A stretch of DNA of 43,469 nucleotides from Betaproteobacteria bacterium (GTDB taxonomy: Bacteria; Pseudomonadota; Gammaproteobacteria; Burkholderiales; SG8-41). Below the pieces are notes generated by a model, which ran no database searches, had not been told where the DNA came from, and saw only the letters and a list, made by a program, of their open reading frames with translations. Position numbers and translations under genes: made by a program. This document shows positions 8,263 through 15,810 of this stretch, in pieces (position 1 is the stretch's first letter; the number at the start of each line of letters is the position of its first letter). The stretch lies in the NCBI GenBank assembly GCA_947476215.1, contig CANJQI010000021.1:1-43469 (forward strand), written 5' to 3'.

Positions 8263-10065
8263 ATGGTGTTCGACGCCCAACAGATAGTCGCAGGTCTGCC
8301 GCATTTGCCCGGCGTCTATCGCATGCTGAACGCGGAGGGAGCAGCGTTGTATGTCGGCAAGGCGCGCGATCTCAAGAAGCGCGTTGCATCTTATTTTCAG
8401 AAGCAGTCCGGACTTTCGCCGCGCATTCAGTTGATGCTGGGGCAGGTGAGTTCACTGGAAACGACCGTCACGCGCTCGGAAGCCGAGGCGTTACTGCTCG
8501 AAAACAATCTGATCAAGTCATTGAGCCCGCGCTATAACATCCTGTTTCGTGACGATAAATCGTATCCCTATTTGATGCTTACCGGTCACGCCTTTCCGCG
8601 TCTCGCGTTCCATCGCGGCAGTCTCGCGCCGCAGCACAGATACTTTGGCCCGTTTCCAAACGCCGGTGCGGTGCGTGAGAGCATACAGTTGCTGCAGAAA
8701 GTTTTTCGGATACGCACATGCGCCGACAGCGTATTCGAAAATCGCACGCGCCCATGCCTGCTCCACCAGATCCGACGCTGCACGGCGCCGTGCGTCAATC
8801 TGGTCAGCGCCGAGGTTTACACGGAGGACGTAAAAAATGCCGAGTTGTTTCTGCGCGGCAAGGATGACGACGCGATCGAACGGTTGATTACTCGCATGTC
8901 CGCCGCCGCCGATCGCCTGCACTATGAAGAAGCGGCGACCATACGGGATCAGATCGGCGCATTGCGTAGCGTGCGGGAAAAGCAGTTCGTCACCAATCAC
9001 ATGGCGCGTGACGTCGATGTTATCGCGTGCGTGATCGAGAAGGAAATTGCGTGCCTGAATCTGGTGATGATCCGTGGCGGCCATCACTTGGGCGGGAAGA
9101 ACTTTTTCCCCAAGAATGCCGACGGTCACGATATCCACCAGATCATCGAGGCTTTCGTGAGCCAACACTACCTGAACTGTGACGTTCCCTTGAGTATCGT
9201 GGTCAGCATGACGCATGAAACGGACGGCATGGAATCGATGCTTTCCGAGCGCGCAGGCCAGCGGGTTCAGATCGTGGCGAATCCTGCAGGCGAACGCAGA
9301 GTCTGGTTCGACATGGCGCTGAAAAACGCGCGGATGGGTGCCTTGCAGCAACTGAGCCTGCAGGTTACCCAGGGTGCGCGCCTGCAGGCGCTTCAGCAGG
9401 TGTTCAACAATGAGGCCATCCAGCGCATCGAATGTTTCGACATCAGCCACACCATGGGGGAAGCGACAGTAGCGTCGTGTGTGGTTTATGATCAGTCGAC
9501 GATGCAAAAGTCAGAGTATCGCCACTTCAACATAGACGGAATCAAGCCGGGCGACGACTATGCCGCGATGCGGGAGGCGTTACGTCGGCGCTACAAACGC
9601 GTGGTAGCGGGGGAGGGCAAGCTTCCTGACCTCGTTTTAATCGATGGCGGAAAGGGACAACTGGCGGTGGCCTGTGAGGTATTCGCGGAGATCGGCCTTG
9701 GCGATGTGACACTGGTGGGTGTTGCGAAAGGAGAAGGGCGCAAACCTGGCTTGGAACAACTGATCATTCCAGATCGCCCAAACCCTATACAATTGGAGCC
9801 TGAGCATCAAGCCTTGCACTTGATTCAGCAGATTCGCGATGAGGCCCATCGTTTTGCCTTACACGGACATCGCGCGCGTCGCGGAAAAACGCGCAAGTCA
9901 TCGACGCTCGAAAAAATTGACGGGATCGGTGCCAAGCGCAGACAACGTCTGCTGGCTCGCTTCGGCGGATTGAAGGGATTGACCTCGGCAAGCGTGGACG
10001 ATCTCGCCCAGGTAGATGGTATAAGCCCAGCCATGGCCAGGCGCATATATGATGAATTGCATTGA
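8263..10065 (+). CDS. uvrC: Excinuclease ABC subunit C
   Basis: UvrC makes both incisions in nucleotide excision repair after UvrB has located the lesion. The 600-residue protein has an N-terminal GIY-YIG nuclease (PGVYRMLN, then LYVGKARDLKKRV) for the 3' cut and a UVR motif around residues 205-240 for UvrB contact. The RNase H-like nuclease domain contains ECFDISHTMGEATVASCVV, and tandem helix-hairpin-helix motifs lie at the C-terminus (IDGIGAKRRQRLL, VDGISPAMARRI). Length and domain order are normal. Its partner uvrB is at 38806-40878 on the other strand. pgsA follows after 15 bases. Confidence 0.97.
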   Translation: MVFDAQQIVAGLPHLPGVYRMLNAEGAALYVGKARDLKKRVASYFQKQSGLSPRIQLMLGQVSSLETTVTRSEAEALLLENNLIKSLSPRYNILFRDDKSYPYLMLTGHAFPRLAFHRGSLAPQHRYFGPFPNAGAVRESIQLLQKVFRIRTCADSVFENRTRPCLLHQIRRCTAPCVNLVSAEVYTEDVKNAELFLRGKDDDAIERLITRMSAAADRLHYEEAATIRDQIGALRSVREKQFVTNHMARDVDVIACVIEKEIACLNLVMIRGGHHLGGKNFFPKNADGHDIHQIIEAFVSQHYLNCDVPLSIVVSMTHETDGMESMLSERAGQRVQIVANPAGERRVWFDMALKNARMGALQQLSLQVTQGARLQALQQVFNNEAIQRIECFDISHTMGEATVASCVVYDQSTMQKSEYRHFNIDGIKPGDDYAAMREALRRRYKRVVAGEGKLPDLVLIDGGKGQLAVACEVFAEIGLGDVTLVGVAKGEGRKPGLEQLIIPDRPNPIQLEPEHQALHLIQQIRDEAHRFALHGHRARRGKTRKSSTLEKIDGIGAKRRQRLLARFGGLKGLTSASVDDLAQVDGISPAMARRIYDELH

Positions 10066-10080
10066 AACCAGGTCCGCACC

Positions 10081-10650
10081 ATGCCAATGAATATACCGAA
10101 TCTGCTGACGTGGTTGCGCATCGTGCTGATACCACTGTTCGTCGGGATTTTTTATTTCGAAAAGAGCTGGGTATCGCTGCCGAACCAAAATTTAGTCGCA
10201 ACCGTTCTTTTTACATTGGCGGCAGTCACCGACTGGTTTGACGGCTGGCTGGCACGCAAATTAAACCAGACGTCCGCGTTTGGCGCGTTCCTGGATCCGG
10301 TCGCCGACAAATTGATGGTGGCCGCCGCGCTGATCGTGCTGCTCCAGTTAGGCCGTCTGGACGCCATTATCGCGCTAATAATAATTGGACGCGAAATCAC
10401 CATTTCGGCGCTGCGCGAGTGGATGGCTCAGATAGGAGCCTCGCGCAGCGTAGCAGTCTCGCTAGTGGGCAAGATCAAGACCGCATCGCAAATGATCGCA
10501 ATTCCCATGCTGCTGTACGACGATCCCATATACGCCTACGAACCGCACATATGGGGAACCTGGCTAATTTACGTGGCGGCTGTGCTGACCCTGATTTCCA
10601 TGTTCTATTACCTGAGAATGGCCTGGCCCCAGATCAATAATCGCCTATAA
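10081..10650 (+). CDS. pgsA: CDP-diacylglycerol-glycerol-3-phosphate 3-phosphatidyltransferase
   Basis: PgsA makes phosphatidylglycerol phosphate, the committed step to phosphatidylglycerol and cardiolipin, at the inner membrane. The 189-residue protein has several hydrophobic segments and the CDP-alcohol phosphotransferase motif DWFDGWLAR...GAFLDPVADK, that is D-x2-D-G-x2-A-R-x8-G-x3-D-x3-D. ATG 10081 has AGG 8 bases upstream; a second ATG two codons later is also possible. The uvrC-pgsA-tRNA order is common in proteobacteria. Confidence 0.95.
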   Translation: MPMNIPNLLTWLRIVLIPLFVGIFYFEKSWVSLPNQNLVATVLFTLAAVTDWFDGWLARKLNQTSAFGAFLDPVADKLMVAAALIVLLQLGRLDAIIALIIIGREITISALREWMAQIGASRSVAVSLVGKIKTASQMIAIPMLLYDDPIYAYEPHIWGTWLIYVAAVLTLISMFYYLRMAWPQINNRL

Positions 10651-10677
10651 AACAACAGGTAGCACGGCATGTTTAAT

Positions 10678-10706
10678 TTGACCCGGCGCACACAAAAACA
10701 TATAAT
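10678..10706 (+). promoter_or_regulatory. Sigma70 promoter of the tRNA cluster
   Basis: TTGACC at 10678-10683 and a perfect TATAAT at 10701-10706 are separated by 17 bases. tRNA-Gly begins 16 bases after the -10 box. This near-consensus promoter fits a strongly expressed stable-RNA operon. Confidence 0.88.
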
Positions 10707-10721
10707 GCTGTTTCGTTTAGT

Positions 10722-10797
10722 GCGGGAATAGCTCAGTTGGTAGAGCGCAACCTTGCCAAGGTTGAGGTCGGGAGTTCGAGCCTCCTTTCCCGCTCCA
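10722..10797 (+). tRNA. tRNA-Gly (anticodon GCC)
   Basis: The 76-nt cloverleaf has acceptor arms GCGGGAA / TTCCCGC, D-arm GCTC...GAGC, anticodon stem CAACC/GGTTG around TTGCCAA (anticodon GCC), a T-arm with GTTCGAG, and an encoded CCA at 10795-10797. It is the first of three tRNA genes behind the promoter at 10678. Confidence 0.97.
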
Positions 10798-10853
10798 GTT
10801 TTCGGGAAAGCGAAGTAATTTCCGGATCCGACGCGAATTTGGAATTGCGTCTG

Positions 10854-10884
10854 AAACGGGACTTCGTTTTCCCGTTTTTCTTTT
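10854..10884 (+). terminator. Terminator-like hairpin between tRNA-Gly and tRNA-Cys
   Basis: AAACGGGA (10854-10861) pairs with TCCCGTTT (10870-10877) over an 8-base loop, followed by a T-rich run. It looks like an intrinsic terminator but lies inside the tRNA cluster, 16 bases before tRNA-Cys. It may attenuate transcription or be read through and processed. A separate strong promoter for tRNA-Cys is not visible. Confidence 0.5.
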
Positions 10885-10899
10885 CACGGCAACACACCC

Positions 10900-10973
10900 G
10901 GCGGGGTGGCAGAGTGGTTATGCAGCGGCCTGCAAAGCCGTGGACGCCGGTTCGATTCCGACCCCCGCCTCCA
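10900..10973 (+). tRNA. tRNA-Cys (anticodon GCA)
   Basis: The 74-nt cloverleaf has acceptor arms GGCGGGG / CCCCGCC, an anticodon loop with GCA, a T-arm with GGTTCGATTCC, and an encoded CCA at 10971-10973. Confidence 0.96.
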
Positions 10974-11081
10974 TACATGGTCAATATCTCCGTGTCGCCG
11001 AATTTTATTTCTTGGATCCCAGGAATGGGAACGTGCGCCCAAACTGTGGCAAGTCAGGCACAATATGCGGGAGCGTTATCG

Positions 11082-11171
11082 GCCCGGATGGTGAAATTGG
11101 TAGACACAAGGGACTTAAAATCCCTCGACCTTAAACAAGTCGTGCCGGTTCGATTCCGGCTCCGGGCACCA
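11082..11171 (+). tRNA. tRNA-Leu (anticodon TAA)
   Basis: The 90-nt class II tRNA has acceptor arms GCCCGGA / TCCGGGC, anticodon stem AGGGA/TCCCT around CTTAAAA (anticodon TAA, reading UUA/UUG), a long variable arm, a T-arm with GGTTCGATTCC, and a CCA end. The Gly-Cys-Leu order after pgsA is a known betaproteobacterial arrangement. No clear terminator follows. Confidence 0.96.
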
Positions 11172-11266
11172 GATATCAGGCGCGCAAGTCATATTCGAAT
11201 TGTCGGACATCTTCGAATGAATTATGGTGGTCCGTATTTCAATTTTCATGACAGGCTAGTGGCAGC

Positions 11267-11722
11267 ATGATCGTTTTCAACTTAACCTGCAGCAACGCCC
11301 ATAAGTTCGAAGGCTGGTTTGGATCAAGCGCGGACTTCGATCAGCAGCAGCGCTCCACGATGCTGAACTGTCCTGTATGCGGGTGCACCCAAATCAACAA
11401 GGCATTGCACGCTCCCTACGTCAATACCGGCAGCACACAGCGAACTGAAAAGGATGAACATCGGGCGCAGGCGAGGGAGGTTGAGAAACAATATACCAAC
11501 GTCGCACGCGAAGTGGCGCAGATCGTGGAACACCTGATCGCCAACACCGAGGATGTGGGCAATGCTTTTCCCGAGGAAGCCCGTAAGATTCATTACAAAG
11601 AGACACCCGAGCGCAAGATACGAGGCAACGCTTCCCACAACGAAGTCAAGGAGTTGCGCGAGGAAGGCATAGACGTCATTGCGTTGCCCATACCCAAGCA
11701 CCGCCTCAGCAAAACTCATTGA
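11267..11722 (+). CDS. DUF1178 family protein
   Basis: This 151-residue cytosolic protein of unknown function matches the DUF1178 pattern. The N-terminus is MIVFNLTC with C8 and H12, then FEGWFGSSADFDQQ, then a CPVCGC cluster (C35, C38, C40) suggesting a zinc-ribbon-like site. A helical middle part follows, and the C-terminus ends in EGIDVIALPIPKHR. No signal peptide or membrane segment is visible. It follows the tRNA cluster by about 95 bases and precedes an exported protein gene by 59 bases. Confidence 0.88.
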   Translation: MIVFNLTCSNAHKFEGWFGSSADFDQQQRSTMLNCPVCGCTQINKALHAPYVNTGSTQRTEKDEHRAQAREVEKQYTNVAREVAQIVEHLIANTEDVGNAFPEEARKIHYKETPERKIRGNASHNEVKELREEGIDVIALPIPKHRLSKTH

Positions 11723-11781
11723 CCGAAGTGCGGGCGCGCCCCGGGTTGGCGCACGGATGGTCATGACGGTGCGGAACTGAA

Positions 11782-12384
11782 ATGGCGGCTGTATTTCTGA
11801 TTTTTGCAGCGGCATTTGCGGCAAGCGGATTCCTTGCAGGCAATGCCTGTGCGCAGTTGCACGCCGTGCCGATTACCACGCCGGACACTCTTTATCAGAT
11901 GGACCGATACCGCGTGGTTGCCCCGCAGGGCAAGGACTGGTTCGAGCTCAAGCGGGATACATACTACGTCTATTTTGGCAAGAAAATAGCGTCACGCACT
12001 CATTCATTCATCGCGACCGCGATTTCCACCACTCTGAATGAAAAATTTTCCAGCCTGGAAGCGTTTCACGAGTTCGTCGCAAACTCGTTGTCCCTGCGTG
12101 GCGATGATCGCCACACGGTCATTGAGAAACGCGCGCAACTGGACAGCGGTCTCGGCAGGTTCTGCGTGCGACACTACACCAAGGCGGAGGATCGAAATGC
12201 GCTTTTCGCAAGCGGGAAATCGCTGTCGGTAGTGACACATGGCGTCAGTTGCCTGCATCCGGACAATCCCGCGCTTTCCGTTGACGTGAGCTATTCGGAG
12301 CGCGGGTTGCCTGAGGAGATCGGATCGGCGTTTCGCGAGGAGGGCGAAGGCTTTCTGCAAAGCCTTAGATTCTCGCCACGATAA
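11782..12384 (+). CDS. Hypothetical exported protein
   Basis: I do not recognise this family. The 200-residue product begins with a hydrophobic stretch (residues 2-20) and a plausible signal-peptidase site after NACA (residue 24), although the usual N-terminal lysine or arginine is missing. The mature part has two to three cysteines (CVRH, SCLHP), which could form a disulphide, and no membrane segments. A stop codon 16 bases upstream in the same frame rules out a longer basic start, so ATG 11782 is the likely start. It may be cotranscribed with DUF1178 and converges on tctC with a 32-base gap. Codon usage resembles the neighbours. Confidence 0.7.
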   Translation: MAAVFLIFAAAFAASGFLAGNACAQLHAVPITTPDTLYQMDRYRVVAPQGKDWFELKRDTYYVYFGKKIASRTHSFIATAISTTLNEKFSSLEAFHEFVANSLSLRGDDRHTVIEKRAQLDSGLGRFCVRHYTKAEDRNALFASGKSLSVVTHGVSCLHPDNPALSVDVSYSERGLPEEIGSAFREEGEGFLQSLRFSPR

Positions 12385-12416
12385 ACGGGTGGCTCTAAGC
12401 CAAACCAGTATGGTTG

Positions 12417-13382
12417 TTAGTCCGCCTGGGGTTTGATATTTGCGCGTTTGATGATGTCCTCGTATTTGACGATTTCGGAGCGTATGAAACCGGCAAATGC
12501 CTCCGGGCTGCTGCCCTCCGGATCAAAACCGGAACGTACGAATCCGTCCCGGATTTCATTGTTTTGCATGGCTTTGGCAATTTCCGAGCTGAGAAGATCT
12601 GAAATGTTTCTGGATATGCCGGGCGGACCCAAAAGACCGTACCATGAACCCGTGTTGTACCCGGGAAGCGCTGCCTCATCGATAGTCGGTACGTCGGGAA
12701 GCGAAGAACTGCGTTTCAGCGTCGAAATGCCGATCGCCCTGACCTTGCGTGCGCTGATCTGCGCCAGGACACCAGGAATTGAAGAGAACAAGGCGTGTAC
12801 TTCGCCGCTCAACATTCCGATGATGGACGGCACTCCGCCCTTATACGGGACGTGCACCATGCTGGTATCGGTCTTGAAATTCAGAATTTCCATACCCAGG
12901 TGCGTGACAGTGCCGTAGCCTGCCGACCCGTATGCCAATTGTCCCGGCCGGGCGCGGGCAAAGCTCACCAGTTCCTTCACGGTCCTCACTGGTACCGACG
13001 GGTGGACGACCAGTACGGACGGCCCCATGGCAACTAGGCTGATTGGAGCGAGATCTTTTTTGATGTCAAACGGCAGATTGATGAACAGGCTGGGGAACGC
13101 AATGGTGGAACTCGCCATGAACAACGTGTATCCGTCAGGCTGTGATTTTGCCACCATGCCGGCAGCGGTGTTACCGGATGCGCCAGCCCGATTCTCGACT
13201 ATCACCTGTTGCCCCAGCGCATCGGTGAGTTTTCTGGCAATCGCGCGCGCAGAGACATCGACCGCCCCCCCGGGTGCGTACCCTACGACTATCCTGACCG
13301 CTCGAGTGGGGTAGGGTTGTGCGTACGCTGGCGCGCTCGGCTGAATACCGAGGATCGCCAGGAGAAACAGGAACTGCCGCAT
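12417..13382 (-). CDS. TctC/Bug-family periplasmic solute-binding protein
   Basis: This is a member of the tripartite tricarboxylate transporter receptor family. These periplasmic proteins bind carboxylates or related small molecules and are greatly expanded in Burkholderiales. The 321-residue product has a signal peptide (MRQFLFLLAILGIQ..., cleavage after AYA at about residue 21), then PYPTRAVRIVVGYAPGGAVDV. Other family hallmarks are QQVIVENRAGASGN, DGYTLFMAS and LAYGSAGYGTVTHLGME. The ATG at 13382 has GGAG just upstream. No tctA/tctB permease gene is present, as is usual for orphan Bug proteins. It is probably cotranscribed with the CapA gene 19 bases upstream. The ligand cannot be told from sequence. 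Confidence 0.93.
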   Translation of the reverse strand: MRQFLFLLAILGIQPSAPAYAQPYPTRAVRIVVGYAPGGAVDVSARAIARKLTDALGQQVIVENRAGASGNTAAGMVAKSQPDGYTLFMASSTIAFPSLFINLPFDIKKDLAPISLVAMGPSVLVVHPSVPVRTVKELVSFARARPGQLAYGSAGYGTVTHLGMEILNFKTDTSMVHVPYKGGVPSIIGMLSGEVHALFSSIPGVLAQISARKVRAIGISTLKRSSSLPDVPTIDEAALPGYNTGSWYGLLGPPGISRNISDLLSSEIAKAMQNNEIRDGFVRSGFDPEGSSPEAFAGFIRSEIVKYEDIIKRANIKPQAD

Positions 13383-13401
13383 ATCTCCGCCTCGATTGCG
13401 A

Positions 13402-14550
13402 CTACGACGCGCGGATCGCGATCTCGTCGCCGTCAATGGCGAACTTTGTGCCGTATTTTTGCGACAGATCGGTGAGCAGCGTTACATAGTTGCCAGCTTG
13501 GCCGATCGGAACGCGGCTGGGCTGCATGGTCGCATCGGGTAGCACAATGGGGACAAAGCTGAAACGGCTTATCTGCTTGGTCTTGGGATTTATATGGCCT
13601 TTTACGATGACCGACTCCGAACCGAAATTAGCACCTTCACCGAAGCTCATTACCAGATTGCACAAGCTGTAGCAGATCAGCCGGTTCTTGTAGAGTTCCA
13701 TGCCCTGCAGTCTGTGCGCGTGGTGTCCCATGACCAGATCAGCGCCGGCGTCTATGGCGGCACGCCCCATGTCTTCCTGATAGTTGAGCACGAAAAAAGG
13801 CGCCTCTTCTATCCTTATGCCCATTCCAAATGCATTGGCATACCGCGTGAGTCCCCAGTGCCAGCTGACAACAACCAGATCAGCCTGTTCTTTGGCTTTT
13901 TTGACGTCTTCGCGCATCTGCTCGACATCGCGGCGGTCCGGGGTCGTAATGATCCGCGGCGGTACGCCCGGCGCATAACGAATGCTGCCTGGAATTTCGT
14001 ATGCGGTATTGACGGTCACCGTGCAAAGCCCGGGCTTGCTGGGCCCGGCCGGCGAAGTGCCCGGTATGAAGCTCGACGTGTAGGAAAGAAACGCCAGTTT
14101 GATTCCGTCGCTCTCGAGTATGGCGGGTCTGCGCGCTTCCGCGATATTGCGCCCGCCACCGGCCCACGCAACCCCAGCCTTATCAAGGTTATCTATAGTT
14201 TGTATAAGACCCGTCGCGCCCAAATCCATGGTGTGATTGTTGGCCAGCGCAAGGGCATCAAAGCCTGCACGCTTGAGCGCAGGCGCGACCGACAACGGCA
14301 TTTTGAACACGGCGCCACCGGTTCCCGCTTTGCTGGCATCGACTTCGCCGCCGTCACAAATCGGGCCTTCGAGATTTCCCAGCGTGAAGGCGCCATCCTG
14401 AAGAACGGGCGCTACATCTTCCATCCAGGAATACAGGTCCGTGCGTTTCGTGGTTATGGGTACGACATTGTGTATGCGCGGATAATCATCCGGCATGCCA
14501 ATGAATATGTCACCAACGGCCATTATGGTCGGTTCTTTTGCCACGAACAT
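13402..14550 (-). CDS. CapA-family protein (metallophosphoesterase fold)
   Basis: The 382-residue protein belongs to the CapA / poly-gamma-glutamate synthesis family. All metal-site motifs are visible: AVGDIFIG near the start, LGNLEGPI, LANNHTMDLG, VSWHWG and GHHAHRLQG. No signal peptide or membrane anchor precedes the domain, unlike membrane-bound CapA of poly-glutamate makers, and no capB/capC lies nearby. A role in capsule synthesis is therefore doubtful. Start choice is open: ATG 14550 lies too close to the GGGAGGG ribosome binding site, while a GTG at 14544 sits at ideal spacing, and ATG 14523 is also possible. It heads a minus-strand pair with tctC and is divergent from the CoA-degradation genes. 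Function is unknown; an enzyme for a CoA pathway intermediate or an exported ligand is speculation. Confidence 0.85.
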   Translation of the reverse strand: MFVAKEPTIMAVGDIFIGMPDDYPRIHNVVPITTKRTDLYSWMEDVAPVLQDGAFTLGNLEGPICDGGEVDASKAGTGGAVFKMPLSVAPALKRAGFDALALANNHTMDLGATGLIQTIDNLDKAGVAWAGGGRNIAEARRPAILESDGIKLAFLSYTSSFIPGTSPAGPSKPGLCTVTVNTAYEIPGSIRYAPGVPPRIITTPDRRDVEQMREDVKKAKEQADLVVVSWHWGLTRYANAFGMGIRIEEAPFFVLNYQEDMGRAAIDAGADLVMGHHAHRLQGMELYKNRLICYSLCNLVMSFGEGANFGSESVIVKGHINPKTKQISRFSFVPIVLPDATMQPSRVPIGQAGNYVTLLTDLSQKYGTKFAIDGDEIAIRAS

Positions 14551-14632
14551 CCCTCCCGATTAGTAGATTAAGCAGCCTCGGATAAGAATAAAGGCCATGA
14601 ACCCGGAAGTCTAGCAGACCTTGCCGAACTTG

Positions 14633-14659
14633 CGGTGCAACGAATATTTCGTTGCACCG
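14633..14659. promoter_or_regulatory. 27-bp perfect palindrome, candidate operator
   Basis: Arms CGGTGCAACGAA (14633-14644) and TTCGTTGCACCG (14648-14659) are perfect inverted repeats around TAT. The palindrome lies in the 172-base divergent region between the CapA and crotonase-like genes. It overlaps the -35 zone of a candidate plus-strand promoter (TAAAAT at 14670). No T run follows, so it is not a terminator. A dimeric repressor site (TetR, MarR or similar) is the simplest reading; no regulator gene is in the window. Confidence 0.65.
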
Positions 14660-14675
14660 GTCTTTCATCTAAAAT
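14647..14675 (+). promoter_or_regulatory. Candidate promoter of the CoA-degradation genes
   Basis: TAAAAT at 14670-14675 is a good -10 box. At 17-base spacing the -35 position (TTTCGT, 14647-14652) is weak and falls inside the palindrome. This suggests regulated transcription starting near 14682, about 40 bases before the ATG at 14723. Confidence 0.4.
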
Positions 14676-14722
14676 GGACGGATCATTCGACTCAATCACT
14701 ACATTTCCGACAGGATCGCCGC

Positions 14723-15517
14723 ATGGAAACGCTGACCGATAAAATCATTGCAAAAAAAGACAGGCATATAGGCTGGATTGTTTTCAACAACCCGGCGCGT
14801 CGAAATGCCGTATCACTGGAGATGTGGCAGGCTGTGCCCAAAGTGCTGGCTGCATACGTCTCGGATCCGGAGATCCGCGTCATTATCCTTAAAGGAGAAG
14901 GCGACAAGGCATTCGTCGCAGGCGCCGACATTTCGCAATTCAAGGAGAAACGCTCCAGCCCGGAATCGGTGATGGAGTACAACGCGGCTGCAGATAATGC
15001 AACCAAAGTCCTGCAGGAATGTTCGAAGCCGACCATAGCCATGATCCGCGGATATTGTATAGGCGGCGGAACGGCAATTGCAGTCAGCTGTGACATACGC
15101 ATTGCCGCAGACGATGCCCGTTTCGCCGTGCCCGCGGCAAAACTCGGTCTGGGCTATCGGTATGCGGGCGTGAAACGCCTGACAGACATCGTGGGCCCAT
15201 CTTTTACCGCGGAGATATTTTTTACTGCGCGCCAGTTTAATGCGCAGGAAGCATTGCAGATGAACCTCGTTAACCGCGTGGTCGTTGCCACCGAGCTCGA
15301 GAAATACACGCTGGATTACGCCGACGCCATAGGAAACAATGCCCCGTTGACCATGGCGTCGGTCAAACGCTCCATCATCGAGTATCTCAGAAATCCGGAA
15401 GAACGGGACTTGGTCGCGTGCCAGAAAATGGTCGACGACTGTTACGCAAGCGACGACTATAAGGAAGGTCAGGCAGCGTTCATGGAAAAGCGCAAACCGG
15501 TATTCAAGGGGCGCTGA
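14723..15517 (+). CDS. Crotonase-fold protein (enoyl-CoA hydratase/isomerase family)
   Basis: The 264-residue product has the crotonase fold: a VFNNPARRNAVS N-terminal motif, the first oxyanion-hole segment AFVAGADIS (63-71), and YCIGGGTAIAVSCDIRIA forming the second. Both glutamates used for hydration in classical enoyl-CoA hydratases are absent: the GGxE position is A118 and the PE position is A138. It is therefore unlikely to be an ordinary hydratase. Another CoA-ester reaction of the superfamily (isomerase, decarboxylase, hydrolase or racemase type) is more plausible. ATG 14723 has AGGA upstream; a longer frame from 14621 has no support. It is the first gene of a set with a 3-hydroxyacyl-CoA dehydrogenase, thiolase and glutaryl-CoA dehydrogenase. 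Confidence 0.88.
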   Translation: METLTDKIIAKKDRHIGWIVFNNPARRNAVSLEMWQAVPKVLAAYVSDPEIRVIILKGEGDKAFVAGADISQFKEKRSSPESVMEYNAAADNATKVLQECSKPTIAMIRGYCIGGGTAIAVSCDIRIAADDARFAVPAAKLGLGYRYAGVKRLTDIVGPSFTAEIFFTARQFNAQEALQMNLVNRVVVATELEKYTLDYADAIGNNAPLTMASVKRSIIEYLRNPEERDLVACQKMVDDCYASDDYKEGQAAFMEKRKPVFKGR

Positions 15518-15634
15518 CACCCAGCCTCCTGAAAAGGCAACGGCATCAGGCGATGCGTCGCACCTCGTATGCACAGGCGGACATGCCGATAGTGATGAAC
15601 CGTTGCTTGATCGAACGACCATGCTGCTCTGATA

Positions 15635-15640
15635 TATAAT
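15635..15640 (+). promoter_or_regulatory. Candidate -10 box upstream of the dehydrogenase gene
   Basis: The 293-base gap between the crotonase-like gene and the dehydrogenase holds no coding sequence I can support. It contains an exact TATAAT at 15635-15640 in an AT-rich patch, but no good -35 at 16-18 bases. A separate transcript start here is possible and weakly supported. Confidence 0.3.
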
Positions 15641-15810
15641 ATTCGGCGTGCCTGATGCGATATTTGCGCGCATTTCATCTGGCTTGGTGCGCCAAGGGAA
15701 AGCTTACGTGCGAAACTTGTTGCGAAATGAGCGAGCCCGGCTTGTACCCGCGTATGCGCCTCATCCATGTTAATTGAACTCCCGGCGACGGCGAAAAAGG
15801 CAGGATTCCA

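Noticed and set aside
8518-9507. 329-codon open frame on the minus strand
   Set aside because: Antisense to uvrC; long frame explained by codon bias of the real gene.
10737-11270. 177-codon frame over the tRNA cluster
   Set aside because: Covers three convincing tRNA genes; not a protein gene.
13594-14571. 325-codon open frame on the plus strand
   Set aside because: Antisense to the CapA-family gene, which shows all metal-site motifs.
14813-15673. 286-codon open frame on the minus strand
   Set aside because: Antisense to the crotonase-like gene; no domain pattern.
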